A stretch of 64,000 nt of DNA from Exophiala sp. HKRS030 (GCA_023897205.1 JAHWDD010000011.1:496001-560000); one strand, 5' to 3'; shown: positions 34,457 to 45,533, counted from the first letter of the stretch. The notes: generated from the sequence alone by a model not told the origin. Made by a program: numbers and translations.

Positions 34457-35168
34457 AGTAGAAAGAGACCGGCAAGTGCTTGGACTACACGATTGAGATC
34501 CTTTCTAACATCACTTCCAAAGCCTCTCACAAGAGGCACAGAGCCGTTTTAAGGTGCGCGCTATTCCGGAATATGGCCGTGTCTGTGTTCGCGTTATCCC
34601 TCAACTGAAGCGAGAGGAAGCGAATCTTTCGCGTACCTCAACTAATTTTAGCCAGGGCTTGTGCCGGTGGAGGAAGTCTAGAAACTGAACTGCCGAGAGG
34701 CTTCAGAGTAAGATCAAATGAAGGGTGGGTTCATGTGGAAGAGCATTCGGCTTTTCTGGTTTCTGAATGAAGCGGGTTGGTAGTGAGTTCGAAGAATTAG
34801 CAAAGAGCCCCGCGTTGAGCTCGGTAGAGACTACAACTATTCTCCGGCATCTGAGTACGGAGTACATGGTTAGGGCTTTGGAATTTGTCGTCGCAAGGGA
34901 CAAGGCTTCCATACTGTAGGCTAAGGCGAGCCTCGTGATTGACGGAATTCAAGCGGCCGGCCACTCTCCGACGCCGGGCCCTTTCCACGTTCAACATCGT
35001 AGCAGTCCCACGTCCATCTTGTACCGAGTTACCATGAACATGGAAGGGTTGTACTCCGTAGCTGCAGGCCGGGCCAGATCCTGGGGTACATAAGCCGTAG
35101 TGATAGTCCTCAAAGCTGGCCAGTCATCTCCCACAAGATTTAGTCGACTCGCTCTATCACAAAACACC
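34457..35168. promoter_or_regulatory. Divergent promoter of aconitase-family and MFS genes, with repeated TACTCCGTA motif
   Basis: Shared 712-nt upstream region. TACGGAGTA occurs at 34856-34864 (embedded in GAGTACGGAGTAC) and its reverse complement TACTCCGTA at 35052-35060. A third copy lies beyond the 3' end of the aconitase-family gene at 32091. Whether it is a regulator site or a genome-wide repeat word is not decidable here. Confidence 0.4.
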
Positions 35169-36891
35169 ATGATCAGTGAGGGTAGAAATAACCACCTGTT
35201 GAGCAACTGGAAATGTCTCCTGATCTGCTGTGCTGTGTCAATGGCCAATTGCCAGTATGGCTTTGGTAAGTATTACACCATACTCAGCATATATCACCTC
35301 TTCATCTCATCATCTGACACCGCATAGACACGGCTGCTGTTGCAGGGTTCCAAGCAATGATCGGCTTTCTCGAGGTATATGGTTACAAGGACCCCAAAGT
35401 CAAGAGTGGCTGGAATATCCATACCAAGCCCCAGCAGCTGATCTCCAGCTTCCTTAATGTCGGCACAATCCTTGGAGTGATCGTCGCTGGGCCGTTTGCG
35501 CACAAGTTTGGACGCCGGCCGGCAATATGGGTCGCCGCAGCGGTCTCGATGGTTGCGTGCGGTGTCCAAGTCGGCGTTGATAGTCTGGCCGGGCTATACG
35601 CTGGCCGAATCCTTCTCGGTCTTGGAAATGGTTTCTTCATTCTCTTTTCGAATACGTATACCGTGGAAGTAGCTCCAGCACACCACCGAGCTATTCTCGC
35701 ATCCTTCTTCGGCTTCTGGGTGAACACCGGCAGCATCCTCGGTGCGGTTGCAGACAATTACAGCAAGAACCTGCTGAACAAACATTCCTACCAGATCCCT
35801 CTTGCTTCACTGTTCGCGATTCCATTCTTGCTGAGTATCTTCATGATCTTTGTCCCGGAGTCACCGCGCTGGCTCCTTCTCCACAACAAGACGGCCGAGG
35901 CCCGAAAAGCACTGCAGCAACTACGTGGAACTTCACTGTCACCAGAACTGCTCGACGAGGAATTCATTGAGATGCAACGAGGTATCGAACAAGAAAAGGA
36001 GCTGGCTTCCACAACTTCGGTTCTGGACATTTTCAAGGGCACTGACCTAAGGCGAACTATCCTCTCTGCCGGTGCTATTGCCTCACACGCTGCCTCCGGA
36101 GTGTGGTTCACCATTTCATACGGAACCTTCTTCTATCAGATGGCAGGTATAAAGAACCCCTTCCAGACCACGATCATCCAGAACTGTATGGGCCTCTTCG
36201 GTGCCTTGTGCGGCATGTTTCTGATGCACAAAGTATTCGGACGACGTCCCATGCTGCTCATTGGCGCTGGTGGTTGCTGCATCTGCATGTTGGCAATTGG
36301 ACTGCTAAGTATCGCCGGCAAATCCAAGGACGCAGGGAAAGCACTCGTTGGATTTGCACTAATGTTCAACTTCTTCTACAATGGCTTCACGGGAACCATC
36401 ACATGGCCGATCGCCGGCGAACTTGTTAGCTCTCGGCTGAGAGTCTTCAGCGTCGGTCTCGGAACAGGCATCAACTACTTTTTCAACTGTGTGTTTCACT
36501 TTTCGGGGAAACTGTCTGAATAATAGGTTAACAATATCCTAGGGCTCATTTCGTATTGCACGCCGTTCTTCCTGAATACCGATGATTTAAACTGGGGCGC
36601 AAAGTATGGATATATCTGGGCTGGTTCAAACGCCATTGCATTTGGTAAGTTCCTTCAAGCTGCCTCAGATATAAAGACAGCTGACGGGCTCAAGTCTTCT
36701 TCTTCTTCCTCATTCCTGAGACTAAAGATCGAAGCCTCGAAGAGATTGATGAGATGTTTGTCAATAAAGTCCCGCGAAGGCAGTTCAAGACCTATCATTG
36801 TGTTTCCTCTGAGAGAGCCAAGGAAATCGCTATCAAGGATATGAGCGAAACCGCGAAGGCGGAGTTTAGTGTTCATACCGAGGCCCTATGA
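35169..36891 (+). CDS. MFS sugar-porter-family transporter
   Basis: Twelve-TM importer with the ATG at 35169 (MISEGRNNHLLSNWKC). The first intron (about 35264-35327) splits TM1: MANCQYGF then DTAAVAGFQAMIGFLEVYGY. Signatures are: AHKFGRRPAIW (loop 2-3), AGRILLGLGNGFFILFSNTYTVEVAPAHHRA, FVPESPRWLLLHNKTAEARKAL, KVFGRRPMLL (loop 8-9) and, after introns at about 36489-36540 and 36643-36693, a C-terminal IPETKDRSLEEIDEMF. It is complete, about 515 residues. The TM7 sequence (ASHAASGVWFTISYGTFFYQMAG) departs from the QQxxGxNxxxYY consensus of hexose carriers and resembles the subgroup that takes up quinate- or toxin-like compounds, so a non-hexose cargo is possible. It is divergent from the aconitase-family gene. 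Confidence 0.88.
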
Positions 36892-37482
36892 CCTGGAGAA
36901 CTGCGACTCATGCTCGAAATATGCCATGACGGATGTTAGTGCTCAGTTCTGCGATGACCATGTGCTACAAGGTACTGCAAAGCAGGGGAAAAGTGCGAGC
37001 CGGTCTTCCTTAGGAATGCCTCCAGGTAGTACTCAGCCAATACTCCTCGTAGTCAATAAGACACACTTATATGACAACCTATAGAGAATGGCAGATTTGT
37101 GTGCTAGAGAAACTCCACCGAGACTGTGCCGTCGACCTCGCTCTATTAATCAGTCCTTCTTGACCTTGTCCTTGACAGGTCCCGCTAAAACTCGACTGAC
37201 TCAGAGCCTTCTCTGTCAAGTAGAACCTTGGCATTGCTCAGTTGTCCCAGTATTTAGGCTTATAACCTAGCTACTTTAGATGTATTCCTACATGTACTGT
37301 ATACGGCAAGGGATCTTGGACAGAATCCAGGGTGCAGGGTTCGCTCTCCCTATCTCTCGCCCTCTCGCTCTCTTTCGCTCCCGCCGCCTCTACACGTGGT
37401 CCAGAAACACTGCCATCTTGCAGTGCCTTGTAGCAACTTGCACAAATCAACAGACATCAAATAACGCTACTCTCACTCGAAC
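36892..37482. other. Intergenic region upstream of the SnoaL-like gene
   Basis: It contains the SnoaL-like relic and, at 37340-37400, a pyrimidine-rich CT tract (CTCTCCCTATCTCTCGCCCT), typical of a fungal core promoter or transcription start region before the ATG at 37483. Confidence 0.45.
36930..37025 (+). pseudogene. Probable relic of a SnoaL-like gene
   Basis: Just after the MFS stop codon, the translated string FCDDHVLQGTAKQG (about 36945-36990) matches FCQQHVLQGTRKFDG of the intact SnoaL-like protein encoded about 780 nt downstream. After a +1 shift the next codons read EKCEPVFLRNA, like the strand that follows in such proteins. No start, no full domain. It is interpreted as a decayed tandem copy. 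The match is short, so chance is not excluded. Confidence 0.4.
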
Positions 37483-37899
37483 ATGGTCTCAGCAAATGAA
37501 GAGAGTGCCATTCGGGAGGTGGCCAACAGATTCTTCAATGCCATAGAAAATGCCGATATCGACACAGTGTATAACACCATGGCTCCCACCTGCGAGATTT
37601 GGCACAACTACGACGAAATTGTTGCTGATCGGGAGTTCACTAGACGGGTCCTTGGTGGGATGGTGCAGCGGATCGGCAATGTCAAGTATTCGGACCGTCG
37701 CATCGTAGTGTATCCTGGCGGCTTTTGCCAGCAGCATGTCTTGCAAGGTACGCGGAAGTTTGATGGCGAAGAGCTTCGGTTGCCGGCCGCTTTGTTTTGT
37801 AAAGTTGAAAATGGCCAGATCACGCGGATCGACGAATATATCGACACTGCTCAGCAAGCGGAGTTCAAAAAGACTGCGCCACAGCCACCTCGCATTTGA
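37483..37899 (+). CDS. SnoaL-like (NTF2-fold) small protein
   Basis: Intronless, 138 residues. The pattern is of the NTF2/SnoaL cone fold: an N-terminal helix pair, EESAIREVANRFFNAIENADIDTVY, then YNTMAPTCEIWHNYDEI, and strands RRIVVYPGGFCQQHVLQGT and LFCKVENGQITRIDEYIDTAQ. The IWHNYD and ITRIDEY strings are typical of fungal members annotated as SnoaL-like or limonene-epoxide-hydrolase-like. Such proteins act as cyclases, isomerases, hydrolases or simple binders; catalysis here is not proven. It lies next to a bZIP-like regulator and a homogentisate-dioxygenase paralogue, so it may process an intermediate of that cluster. A pyrimidine-rich promoter precedes it. Confidence 0.8.
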   Translation: MVSANEESAIREVANRFFNAIENADIDTVYNTMAPTCEIWHNYDEIVADREFTRRVLGGMVQRIGNVKYSDRRIVVYPGGFCQQHVLQGTRKFDGEELRLPAALFCKVENGQITRIDEYIDTAQQAEFKKTAPQPPRI

Positions 37900-38009
37900 C
37901 AGCGAATGCGACCGGGGAGATAACTGGTCAGTGGGGATCCGAGCTGCGCGAACGCCGGACTCAAGATTCGTAGCTAAAGGTATTTACCATGAGAGCCTTT
38001 TGTAGACCT

Positions 38010-39649
38010 TCAGTTCCGAAAATGAAACGCATTGGGATTAGAATCGGTCTCATAGCCCACAAGGGTAGCCAGCTGGAGGTTGCTCCCATGGATATGGGAT
38101 TTCTCTTCCTCTGCACTGTCAAAATTATACCAATCGGGATATGAAATACTGCTGTTGAGGAGGCTGAGATTGGAGGGACCGGCATTGAAGATTGGAATAT
38201 CTCCTCGGAAATCTGGGTATTGAATCAAGAAATCGGAATTCATAGTCCAGCACCGTAGGTCTCCAAGATGTTCAAGGAACTGGGGAGAGAAGTGAGATAG
38301 TCCGGTTTGTGGGTCGACATTATATGTAGCCTTCAGACTGTACGGCCATCGAAACTGGAACATGAAGTACATGGCGTGTAGAAAAGTGTCGTTGGAATAT
38401 TGTGGACACACGGTGAGTCGTTCGCGGAAACCGGGCCTTGTCACAGATTAGTAAGCAACTATGAGGGCTGTGCCCTTTAACGAAAAACATATCGAGTTGG
38501 TTCGGCAGGAAATAGTTCAATTGCACATACCAGACGTAGAAATCAGCAATGGGTGAGTGAGGAATGGCCTCTTGAGAGGGCCTATTCGACATTATTGTGT
38601 TAGCATGTGTACGTGTGAAGATTGAAGGTCGGTAGAGGGCGGCTGATGATGGCGTGTGTCTCACCTCGGTTTGATGAACTGGGGGAGAAGTTTCGATGTT
38701 GCACTGCTTTTCACCTTCTGCTCCAGAAGACACCGTTAAAAAGAAATTCACGATACTTGAGGCACAGGGAAAGATCCTTTACCTTCCCATCAAGAAGCTG
38801 ACTGGCAATGGTCAAGACAGCCAGGCGTTCAACTTGACCGTAACCACGAGAGAAATATCTCTCATCAAGATTCCGAAGGCAGCTCCACCGCGTGTCGACA
38901 TTGGCCACTTGGGAGAACTGCGACCAGCCCCGGGAGACGGCGTTGATGATAATGTGCATATCAACTTCTTCGTTGTCTGCGCTCGCGCCTCCACCAGTTG
39001 GTTGCGCTCGGGAGAGAAGCTGCTCGACTTCGTCCCATAGCTTCCTTGACCGACCACTCTGGCACGGATCCTGCCCTGGTACAATGATCAGTTCGTCGAG
39101 ATGATCGGACCCAATTGTGTGTGCATCTTGGTCCCATAGCAGCGTGTCGGCCTCGGGAGCAATCCCTCCACAGTCGTCGATTGAGGGGGCTTGACCACCA
39201 ATGTTCAGATCATCATTGCAGGGAAGAATCATCGTTTCTCCGGTGCATTCACCAAGCATGTGATCCAAACTGTCTGGTTCGCTGTGTGATGAGGCATCTG
39301 TGATGGAACATTGCGGTTGAAGGGTGTCGTTGTGGCCTGCCACCACGGCTGTGCTGTCACGATGGCCTAAATCCGCGAGATCCGCCTGGATTAGTCCCTT
39401 GATCTGCTGCAGCCTTTTCCGGTGCCTGATGTTTCTCTCTTCGTTTTCATCGGCAAGTTTCATCAGTTGTGCAAGGAGTGGGTTCTGGCCTTCTTTCTGC
39501 AGAGACCGTAGACGCTCCTCCATCTTTAGCATGTTTTCCCGGTCCCTCTTCCGCTTTCTTTGCTGAGAGATCCGATCCATTTCACGCTTTCTATTTCGCT
39601 TGCATTGTGCAGTGTCGTGAGACGATTCCGTGGGAGCCTGAGACAGCAT
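38010..39649 (-). CDS. bZIP-like transcription factor with DUF3425 domain
   Basis: Predicted nuclear regulator. The ATG at 39649 gives MLSQAPTESSHDTAQ, then a basic region (KRNRKREMDRISQQRKRKRD) running into a leucine-type heptad (NMLKMEERLRSL). The first exon ends at FNGVFWSRR near 38711. A second, short exon (38545-38585) holds PSQEAIPHSPIADFYVW. A third starts near 38443 with PGFRERLTVCPQYSND and ends at 38010. Joined across the intron, PHSPIADFYVWPGFRERL is the DUF3425 signature. That intron has a GTATGT donor and a TACTAATCTG branch site. The gene is convergent with the SnoaL-like gene (about 110 nt apart). It is a good candidate regulator of the 37-52 kb group. Confidence 0.82.
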
Positions 39650-40180
39650 AGCTGATGTGACGAGCTTCTCATGAAATAGTCAACAAGTCTTTCTTATGTA
39701 GCTCAATCTCCGAGGTTTAGGAAAGATCTGTGGAGGAAAAGCCACGGTCCTATACGGCGGGGGTTGCAAGTTTTATCAACGGGGGCCTCGGCTGATTGTC
39801 AACCTCCCTGAGTCCCTTCTCCTTACCCCACGGGGTGCAACCTCTTCCGATGTCGTTCCAGTGGCGGGCCCATACCACTTAAGGGCAACAAGCGTTGGAG
39901 AAATAGTTTACTCTATCTAGGTAGCGTCCAAGCAGAAACCATCTAAAGTACACAAACGGTCCTAGGATATTCTAAGTGCAGATGATCACTGCGAAGGGCT
40001 TTGGGCATGCTTCTTGTCTACACAGGACTCATGAGGCCTTAGATTGAAGAGATTTTATGATCAGGCTGGAGGTAGGTGATTCATTCATTACTTCAGAGTG
40101 GCCAATATACTGGTCAATCAGCCAATGGCCTACAATATATCTTTAAACCCCAAACACCTCATCTTTTGCCATGTACTAAG
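39650..40180. other. Intergenic region, no gene seen
   Basis: About 530 nt between the 5' end of the bZIP-like gene and the 3' end of the homogentisate-dioxygenase-like gene. A GC-rich GGCGGGGGTTG-type stretch lies at about 39755-39790. Nothing else was recognised. Confidence 0.4.
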
Positions 40181-41628
40181 CTAAAGATTCGATTTGGTTC
40201 CATGGACGGTCGCAGTAGCCACACCATTGGTTTCAAATTGTTGTATTGCCCAGTCGGCCACGCGCAAGGGACATTCTGTCTCGAGAAGAAATACGGTGAA
40301 GCCTTCCGTGCTGACCTTTTTGGGCGCTGTCGTTTGCTCTTCTGCTTTTTTGTGTGCATCCTCAGGAGCGCCATGACAGGCCATCGCAGAGGCCACTGTC
40401 GCAGCGTATGGCTGGAACTCTAGACCTTTGTTCCACACACAACATTCGTCCTGGTTATAAATAATGGGGCCTGATACTTCAGTCATGGTGTTGCGATGAT
40501 AATATGGCAGCCAATATGTATTTTCCATCACGTTCCACCGGGGAGGAATGATAGCAAAGTCGACCACTCCAGTTCCTGGCTCTCGATACGATGGGGCCGT
40601 CAAAACAGTGAACAAACTAGGATCCGGGTGGTCGTAGAGAGCGCTGCCGAGCACGCAAAAGCGAGCAAGATCGTATTTATACGGATAATATGTGCCATTC
40701 CATGCTGCCACGTCAAACGGAGTATGGTTTTGAGTACAACTGAAGAGGTGTCCATCCAGTCTGGATACTACTTGCCACTCCCGATTGTTCCCACAAGCTC
40801 TTCCGTCTTGGAGTGTCCCGTCGAACGCGGCAACAGGTACTTGAAAGTCGCGGACGTTGGCTAATGAGCATGTACCAATCGGACCGAGTTCAGGGAGTCG
40901 GAAGTGTCCCTGGAAAAGTTCGCAGATGTAACCTCGTGCTTGACCAGTTGGCAATGTCACTCGGTGTCTGATGCCACGGGGGATGACGGCGATTTCATTT
41001 TGTCGGACTAGAAGATTCCCAAGTTCCGTCTGTATGTCCAAAGCACCTTGTTGTGGGATGATCAACATATCCCCGTCAAGGGATGAGAATGCTTGGGCAT
41101 TTTTCATGTCCTTGGTAATTGCGAAAATATAGATCTTTAGACCAGTCTTCATTGAAGCGTCCCCCGAGTGTGCGAGGACACGAGCGTCTGTCCAGTCTTG
41201 ACCCTGTTGGACAGGAAATGACATCCATCGGTGTGCATCTGGAGTGAGGTGTGATTTGCCACCACTTGTGCTACTGGACTCAGGGCCGTAGGGTCTGAAG
41301 CCGCTGTGTTCGCGAGAAGAGGTCGCCCGGTACAGCCATGTCTGCAAACAGTGAGATCTAGGCGCTGTGAAAGCGGCCCCTGATATTCGTTCTGTCAATA
41401 GCCCGAGTGGTGGCCTTTGGGGATTGCTGCAGGCAATTGGACTTGCCCCCGCAAATGCCTCAGACCTAGGGAGTAGACACGTTAGCCACTACGGCGGTCA
41501 ATCCTTAACAGCTCAAACTAGAAGTCTACAAATGTCACTGGTCCAGTGGGAAGTACTCACTGTTGATGGTTCCCAAAGCCTTCGAGATATTCGTACTTCT
41601 CAACTACTTTGAATGTAGTCACAGGCAT
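40181..41628 (-). CDS. Homogentisate 1,2-dioxygenase paralogue
   Basis: Non-haem Fe(II) ring-cleavage dioxygenase; the family opens homogentisate to maleylacetoacetate. Exon 1 is 41561-41628 (MPVTTFKVVEKYEYLEGFGNHQ) and exon 2 is 40181-41465, about 450 residues, the usual length. Iron ligands are conserved: PYYHRNTMTE gives the His and Glu with the expected spacing, and AMACHGAPED gives the second His. The catalytic His sits in LYDHPDPSLFTVLTAPS. Other blocks are GISGAAFTAPR-like and PRGIRHRVTLP. However, two conserved stretches are altered: the usual GANGLANPRDF reads GTCSLANVRDF, and the usual Gly/Ser-rich PGGASLH before the last ligand reads PYAATVA. No fumarylacetoacetase or maleylacetoacetate isomerase gene is adjacent, so this is probably not the housekeeping tyrosine-pathway enzyme. 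Confidence 0.88.
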
Positions 41629-42079
41629 TCTCAAGGCACAAACATCAAAGAGTAGACTGAACTGAGTAGAGATGAAGCTAGACGAGATAGTCTTCTGGAG
41701 TTCTACCAGACCTTTTCACAAAGTAAGTACATATGCTCACATCTCCGCATAGAAGTCACGCCGCTAGGCTCTTTAACACCCCGAGTCAGCATGCTTGTGC
41801 ACCATGACATTGAAGAGGGTGGGCGGGGTGGTTCTTCTGGGGGCCAGGCGATGTCAAGAGCTCGTGAGTCAGGCGGCATGCATGGATCTTACTGGCTGAC
41901 ATGACTTTATGCTGTTGGAGTTCAACACGCTAATGGGCCGTTGAACAAAACCTCTTACGAGATTTCGCCAGAATAATCAAGCACACAGATATCTCTCAAA
42001 GCACTGAAAGGTCTCAGGAGCCTTCATAAGTATCAGACCACATTCACCAGCACACTGAACTAGTAGCGCTCTGTACAAG
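41629..42079. promoter_or_regulatory. Divergent promoter between HGD paralogue and ABM-like gene
   Basis: A 451-nt shared upstream region, suggesting co-regulation of the two genes. It contains a G-rich GGGTGGGCGGGGTGGTT run at about 41818-41835. No palindromic Zn2Cys6 site was recognised. Confidence 0.4.
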
Positions 42080-42827
42080 ATGGAGATGCACATGGCCTCA
42101 TCATCAGGACCTTTCCCCACGGCGTGTACACAAATGATAATACTCCAACTACGATCTGGGGCCTCAGTTAACGATGGCTCCGACGACGGCCTTGTCTTTA
42201 AACGGGCTGTTGATGCTCTGGAGAAACGCTCAGATGTATGTCGGGTATACTGGGGGAGTGGGCTAGAAAATTCAGAAATACTACATCTTCATATTGGTAT
42301 GCCCTCAAAAATGTTCACTGGCACCATCAGGTTAACAACTGGAAAACACAGTAAGAGAGAGGCTTCACCAGCACTATGACTTCCTGGCTTCCCCAGACTA
42401 CGTGAGCTTGAAGAACACGTTTGAGCCAATAATTAAAGGCGAACTTGTCATACGGCACGCTTTCTTGGTCGAGTATACGCCTAGATGCGAATCACTGGGG
42501 AAAGGAGCACCATTTACAGGGACTGCAATCTACGTTGACACCGATAGGCGATGGGACTATGCATGGCAATTATGGGCAACAATCGTACCTAATGTGAAAG
42601 GCTGCATGGGTGTCGCAGGAGGATACATTGTCGAGCCGATAGATGGGCACAATAGATGTTTCATTGCTTGGGTGGGTTGGAACACGGTTGAGGAGCACCA
42701 CGCGTATCATGAAACGAAGCATTGGGAAGAGAGACGATCCATTCTGCGGCAGGGTCATCAAGGGTACAGAGAATATTATCACGTAGTGTTTGATAATAGC
42801 CGTTCGCCATTGAAGAGTGTGATATAG
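42080..42827 (+). CDS. Hypothetical protein with two ABM/dimeric alpha-beta-barrel-like halves
   Basis: Not firmly recognised. The ATG at 42080 gives MEMHMASSSGPFPTACTQMI. An intron from about 42297 to a CACAG acceptor near 42350 restores the frame (LHI, then VRERLHQHYDFLASPDYV), giving about 230 residues. The first half has the strand-helix-strand order of antibiotic-biosynthesis-monooxygenase (ABM) modules: MIILQLRSGA, VDALEKRSDVCRVYWGSGLE, HYDFLASPDYV. The second half repeats it: GTAIYVDTDRRWDY, KGCMGVAGGYIVEP, RCFIAWVGWNTVEEHHAYHETKHWEE. Fungal cofactor-free ABM-like proteins often sit in aromatic or polyketide clusters. Divergence from the HGD paralogue supports a shared pathway. Catalytic function is unproven. 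Confidence 0.6.
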
Positions 42828-43349
42828 AGTCGAGAGAGGCTATGACTCGAATACACTGTTTCATGAACCAAACCAAGTCTGATGCCTCACTGGTATAATG
42901 CTCTTCATGTAGATACTAATATGCTAGAAACTAAAATGCTTCCTGGTACGCCGGGATGTTTACTATACAGGATATTGTGGTATTTCCTAATCTCAGGAAA
43001 CACTTAGGAGGAACAGAGAACCACTTGTCTCCCCGAACCAGGTTCCCTTCCGCGCTTAGCTCCCAGAGGTGTCAGTTATACATCCAGACACATGTGGAAT
43101 AAGGTTGATGACTCGCACGCCACGGGTCATGACCTGACCCCAGACCCAAAGGACGTGGGACGGGGATATCCACGCTTACTAGGAGGAACTGGGGAACCGG
43201 GGAACCCTTTTTCAGAATCCCGCCTCAGAATATACTATAAAGCAATAGCTGTGGGGTGAGATGCGACTGCTATCGTAACAACCCACAGTAGAAATCTGCT
43301 TAGCAATTTTATTATTGTCTCTTTACTCGTACTGTAGACATTCTCCAGC
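42828..43349. other. Intergenic region upstream of the efflux pump
   Basis: About 520 nt. It has AT-rich 3' flanking sequence and, from 43200 on, a core promoter with a TATA-like element. Nothing else was recognised. Confidence 0.4.
43236..43242 (+). promoter_or_regulatory. TATA-like element of the efflux pump gene
   Basis: TATAAAG lies 108 nt upstream of the ATG at 43350, followed by a C/T-rich leader. Confidence 0.45.
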
Positions 43350-45415
43350 ATGAAATCGACGGAAGAAAAGTTCACGGCCACCCCTGATGTTGATCAGCGG
43401 GAACAAGTCGCGGATGCTACGACTAAAGAGAAGTCCGAAGTCACTGCAGGTGCGGATGTGGATGATCTCGACGTGGCAAATTCCAAAGCATTCAAGGGCG
43501 ATGACTCGGATGGTAAAGTCGTGTGGACGGTTCGAACTGTGCTTGCGTTTCTCTCACTGTCATGGCTTAACGTGGGTATGTTCTACTGCCGAACACTGCG
43601 GAGCTCCAAAGGTACATTACTAAAGTCATAACCCTAGGCTCTCAGCAGATCTTGTATGTCGTGGGTGGTTGCCTGTCGTACATCGCCGAGGATCTCCATG
43701 CCACAGGCGCGGAAGGTTGGCTGCCAGTGGCAAACATCCTTGCGGTCGCGGCAGTGGCGCCCTTCACCGGATACATGGAGGATCTTCTTGGGCGAAGGGT
43801 CATTGCCATTTCTGGGGCGGTCACTCTCTGCGTGGGTTGTATTATATTTGGCACATCTCATACGTTTGCACAAGCCTTGGTGGGTATGGCGGTCGCTGGT
43901 GCTGGCGCGGCGGTCGGCGAGTTGACTGCTCTTGCTGGGTAAACTTAGCCACTTCTTTGCCATCTTAGCCGAGAGGCAAGATGTACTGTGCTAACTCTTG
44001 TGTACAAGGACTTCGGATATGGTCCCTGTAAAGCACCGCGGACTTGCAGCGGCGGCCGTGACCTTTACCATCATTCCATTCGCTCCAAACGTTCTTTATG
44101 CTCAGCTTTACGCTTCTCATTCCACTTGGAGATGGGGCGCATGGATCGCATTGTGAGTACAGGCTGTATCACTCTGGGGTTGATGTACGAGGAAACTATC
44201 GAATATTTTTAACACCTGATGAAAGGATTATCAATGGTATTGTGACTGTAGGCCTGATTTTTACCTACTTCCCAAAAGCCCATCCACGAACACAAGGACA
44301 GTCCAAGCGCCAAATCATCAAGGACATTGATTACATCGGTGGTCTACTCTCTATCACTGGGTTGACACTTCTGTGAGTACATTGTCGTCCAGTTTCCTTG
44401 CTCTAGGCCTTGTGCTGACGTACTTTGCCAAAAGTCTTGTGGCATTGCAAGCTGGCGGCTACTCGCATCCATGGTCTAGCGCCTATGTTCTCTGCACACT
44501 ATTAATTGGCTTCGCTCTGATCGTCGGTTTTGTCGTGTGGGAGTGGAAGGGGGCAAAGTACCCAATGGTTCCAAGGGAACTCTTCGCCGGTCAACGAGTC
44601 GTGGCCCTAGCATATGGTGTCGCATTTATCGGCGGTGCGAGTTTCTACTCTCTCCTCAACATGTACCCATTGACATTTTCGACGGTCTACGATCCCGCTC
44701 CTGTGAAAGTCGGTACAAAAGCCGTGGGTGTTGCAGTTTGCAATATTGCGGGAGCAGTCTTCTTCAATGCAATGCTATCAGTGACCAAAGGTCATGCTCG
44801 AGAAATACTCTTTATTGCTTCAGCTATCATGAGTAAGTCAGTCCTCATTCAACTGCTAGCCCTGACTGAGACTCTGCGGTAGCCGCCCTTGACGGAGCCT
44901 TGGCCGTAGCAACCCCCTTCAACGCGACCACTACTGTTGCCATAGGGTCCTTGGCCGGACTTGGTGTTGGCGGTATCTTGGTTCCAGCGGCAACAGTCGC
45001 TATGATTGTGGTACCTGATTCGCTCTTGGGTACCGCGGTCGCCCTCTCCCTATCTGTCCGAACCGTTGGGGGTTCGATTGGATATAGTATCTATTACAAC
45101 GTCTTTTCCAATAAGTTAAAGACAAGACTGCCAGCAAACATTGCAAGGTATGCCATCGAAGCCGGACTCCCCGTGGCAGATGCAGAGGCTTTTGTGGGTA
45201 CATTCTTAACCAAACCGGCGGAGATTGCCAAGGTTCCCGGTGTCAATGCTACAATCATTGAGGCTGCGACAATAGGCTCTCGATGGGCCTTTGCAGAGTC
45301 ACTGCGTTATGTTTGGTATACCAGCATTGCATTTGGCTCGGTGGCATGCGTACTCAGCTTGTTTATTCCGTCAATCCGCAAGTACTGCACCAATCGTATC
45401 GCAGTCCAGGTTTAG
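43350..45415 (+). CDS. MFS efflux pump, TRI12/fungal siderophore-transporter-like
   Basis: Fourteen-TM-type MFS exporter. The ATG at 43350 gives MKSTEEKFTATPDVDQREQ and a ~60-residue charged N-terminus. The gene has about seven exons with introns near 43575-43645, 43940-44009, 44153, 44373-44400 and 44833-44882. Blocks are: QQILYVVGGCLSYIAEDLHATGAEGWLPVAN, YMEDLLGRRVIAISG (loop 2-3), GMAVAGAGAAVGELTALAG, VPVKHRGLAAAAVTFTIIPF, IDYIGGLLSITGLTLL, VVPDSLLGTAVALSLSVRTVGGSIGYS and the terminal TSIAFGSVACVLSLFIPSIRKY. This order is that of the trichothecene efflux pump family. It would export, or confer resistance to, a product or intermediate of the surrounding cluster. Some exon borders are uncertain, but the whole frame can be followed. 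Confidence 0.82.
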
Positions 45416-45533
45416 TTGAGGTGAATGCACTCGCAGGATACTCTGTCTGGGACTTGGCTAAGGCTTTTGGGGAGCTGGACATCCATTGCTAGCATACAAT
45501 CAACACCTGGTTACTGGACATGGCACTTTACCT

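Noticed and set aside
38446..38543. Apparent frameshift in the bZIP-like gene
   Set aside because: It is explained by a normal intron with a GTATGT donor and a TACTAATCTG branch site that restores the DUF3425 signature.
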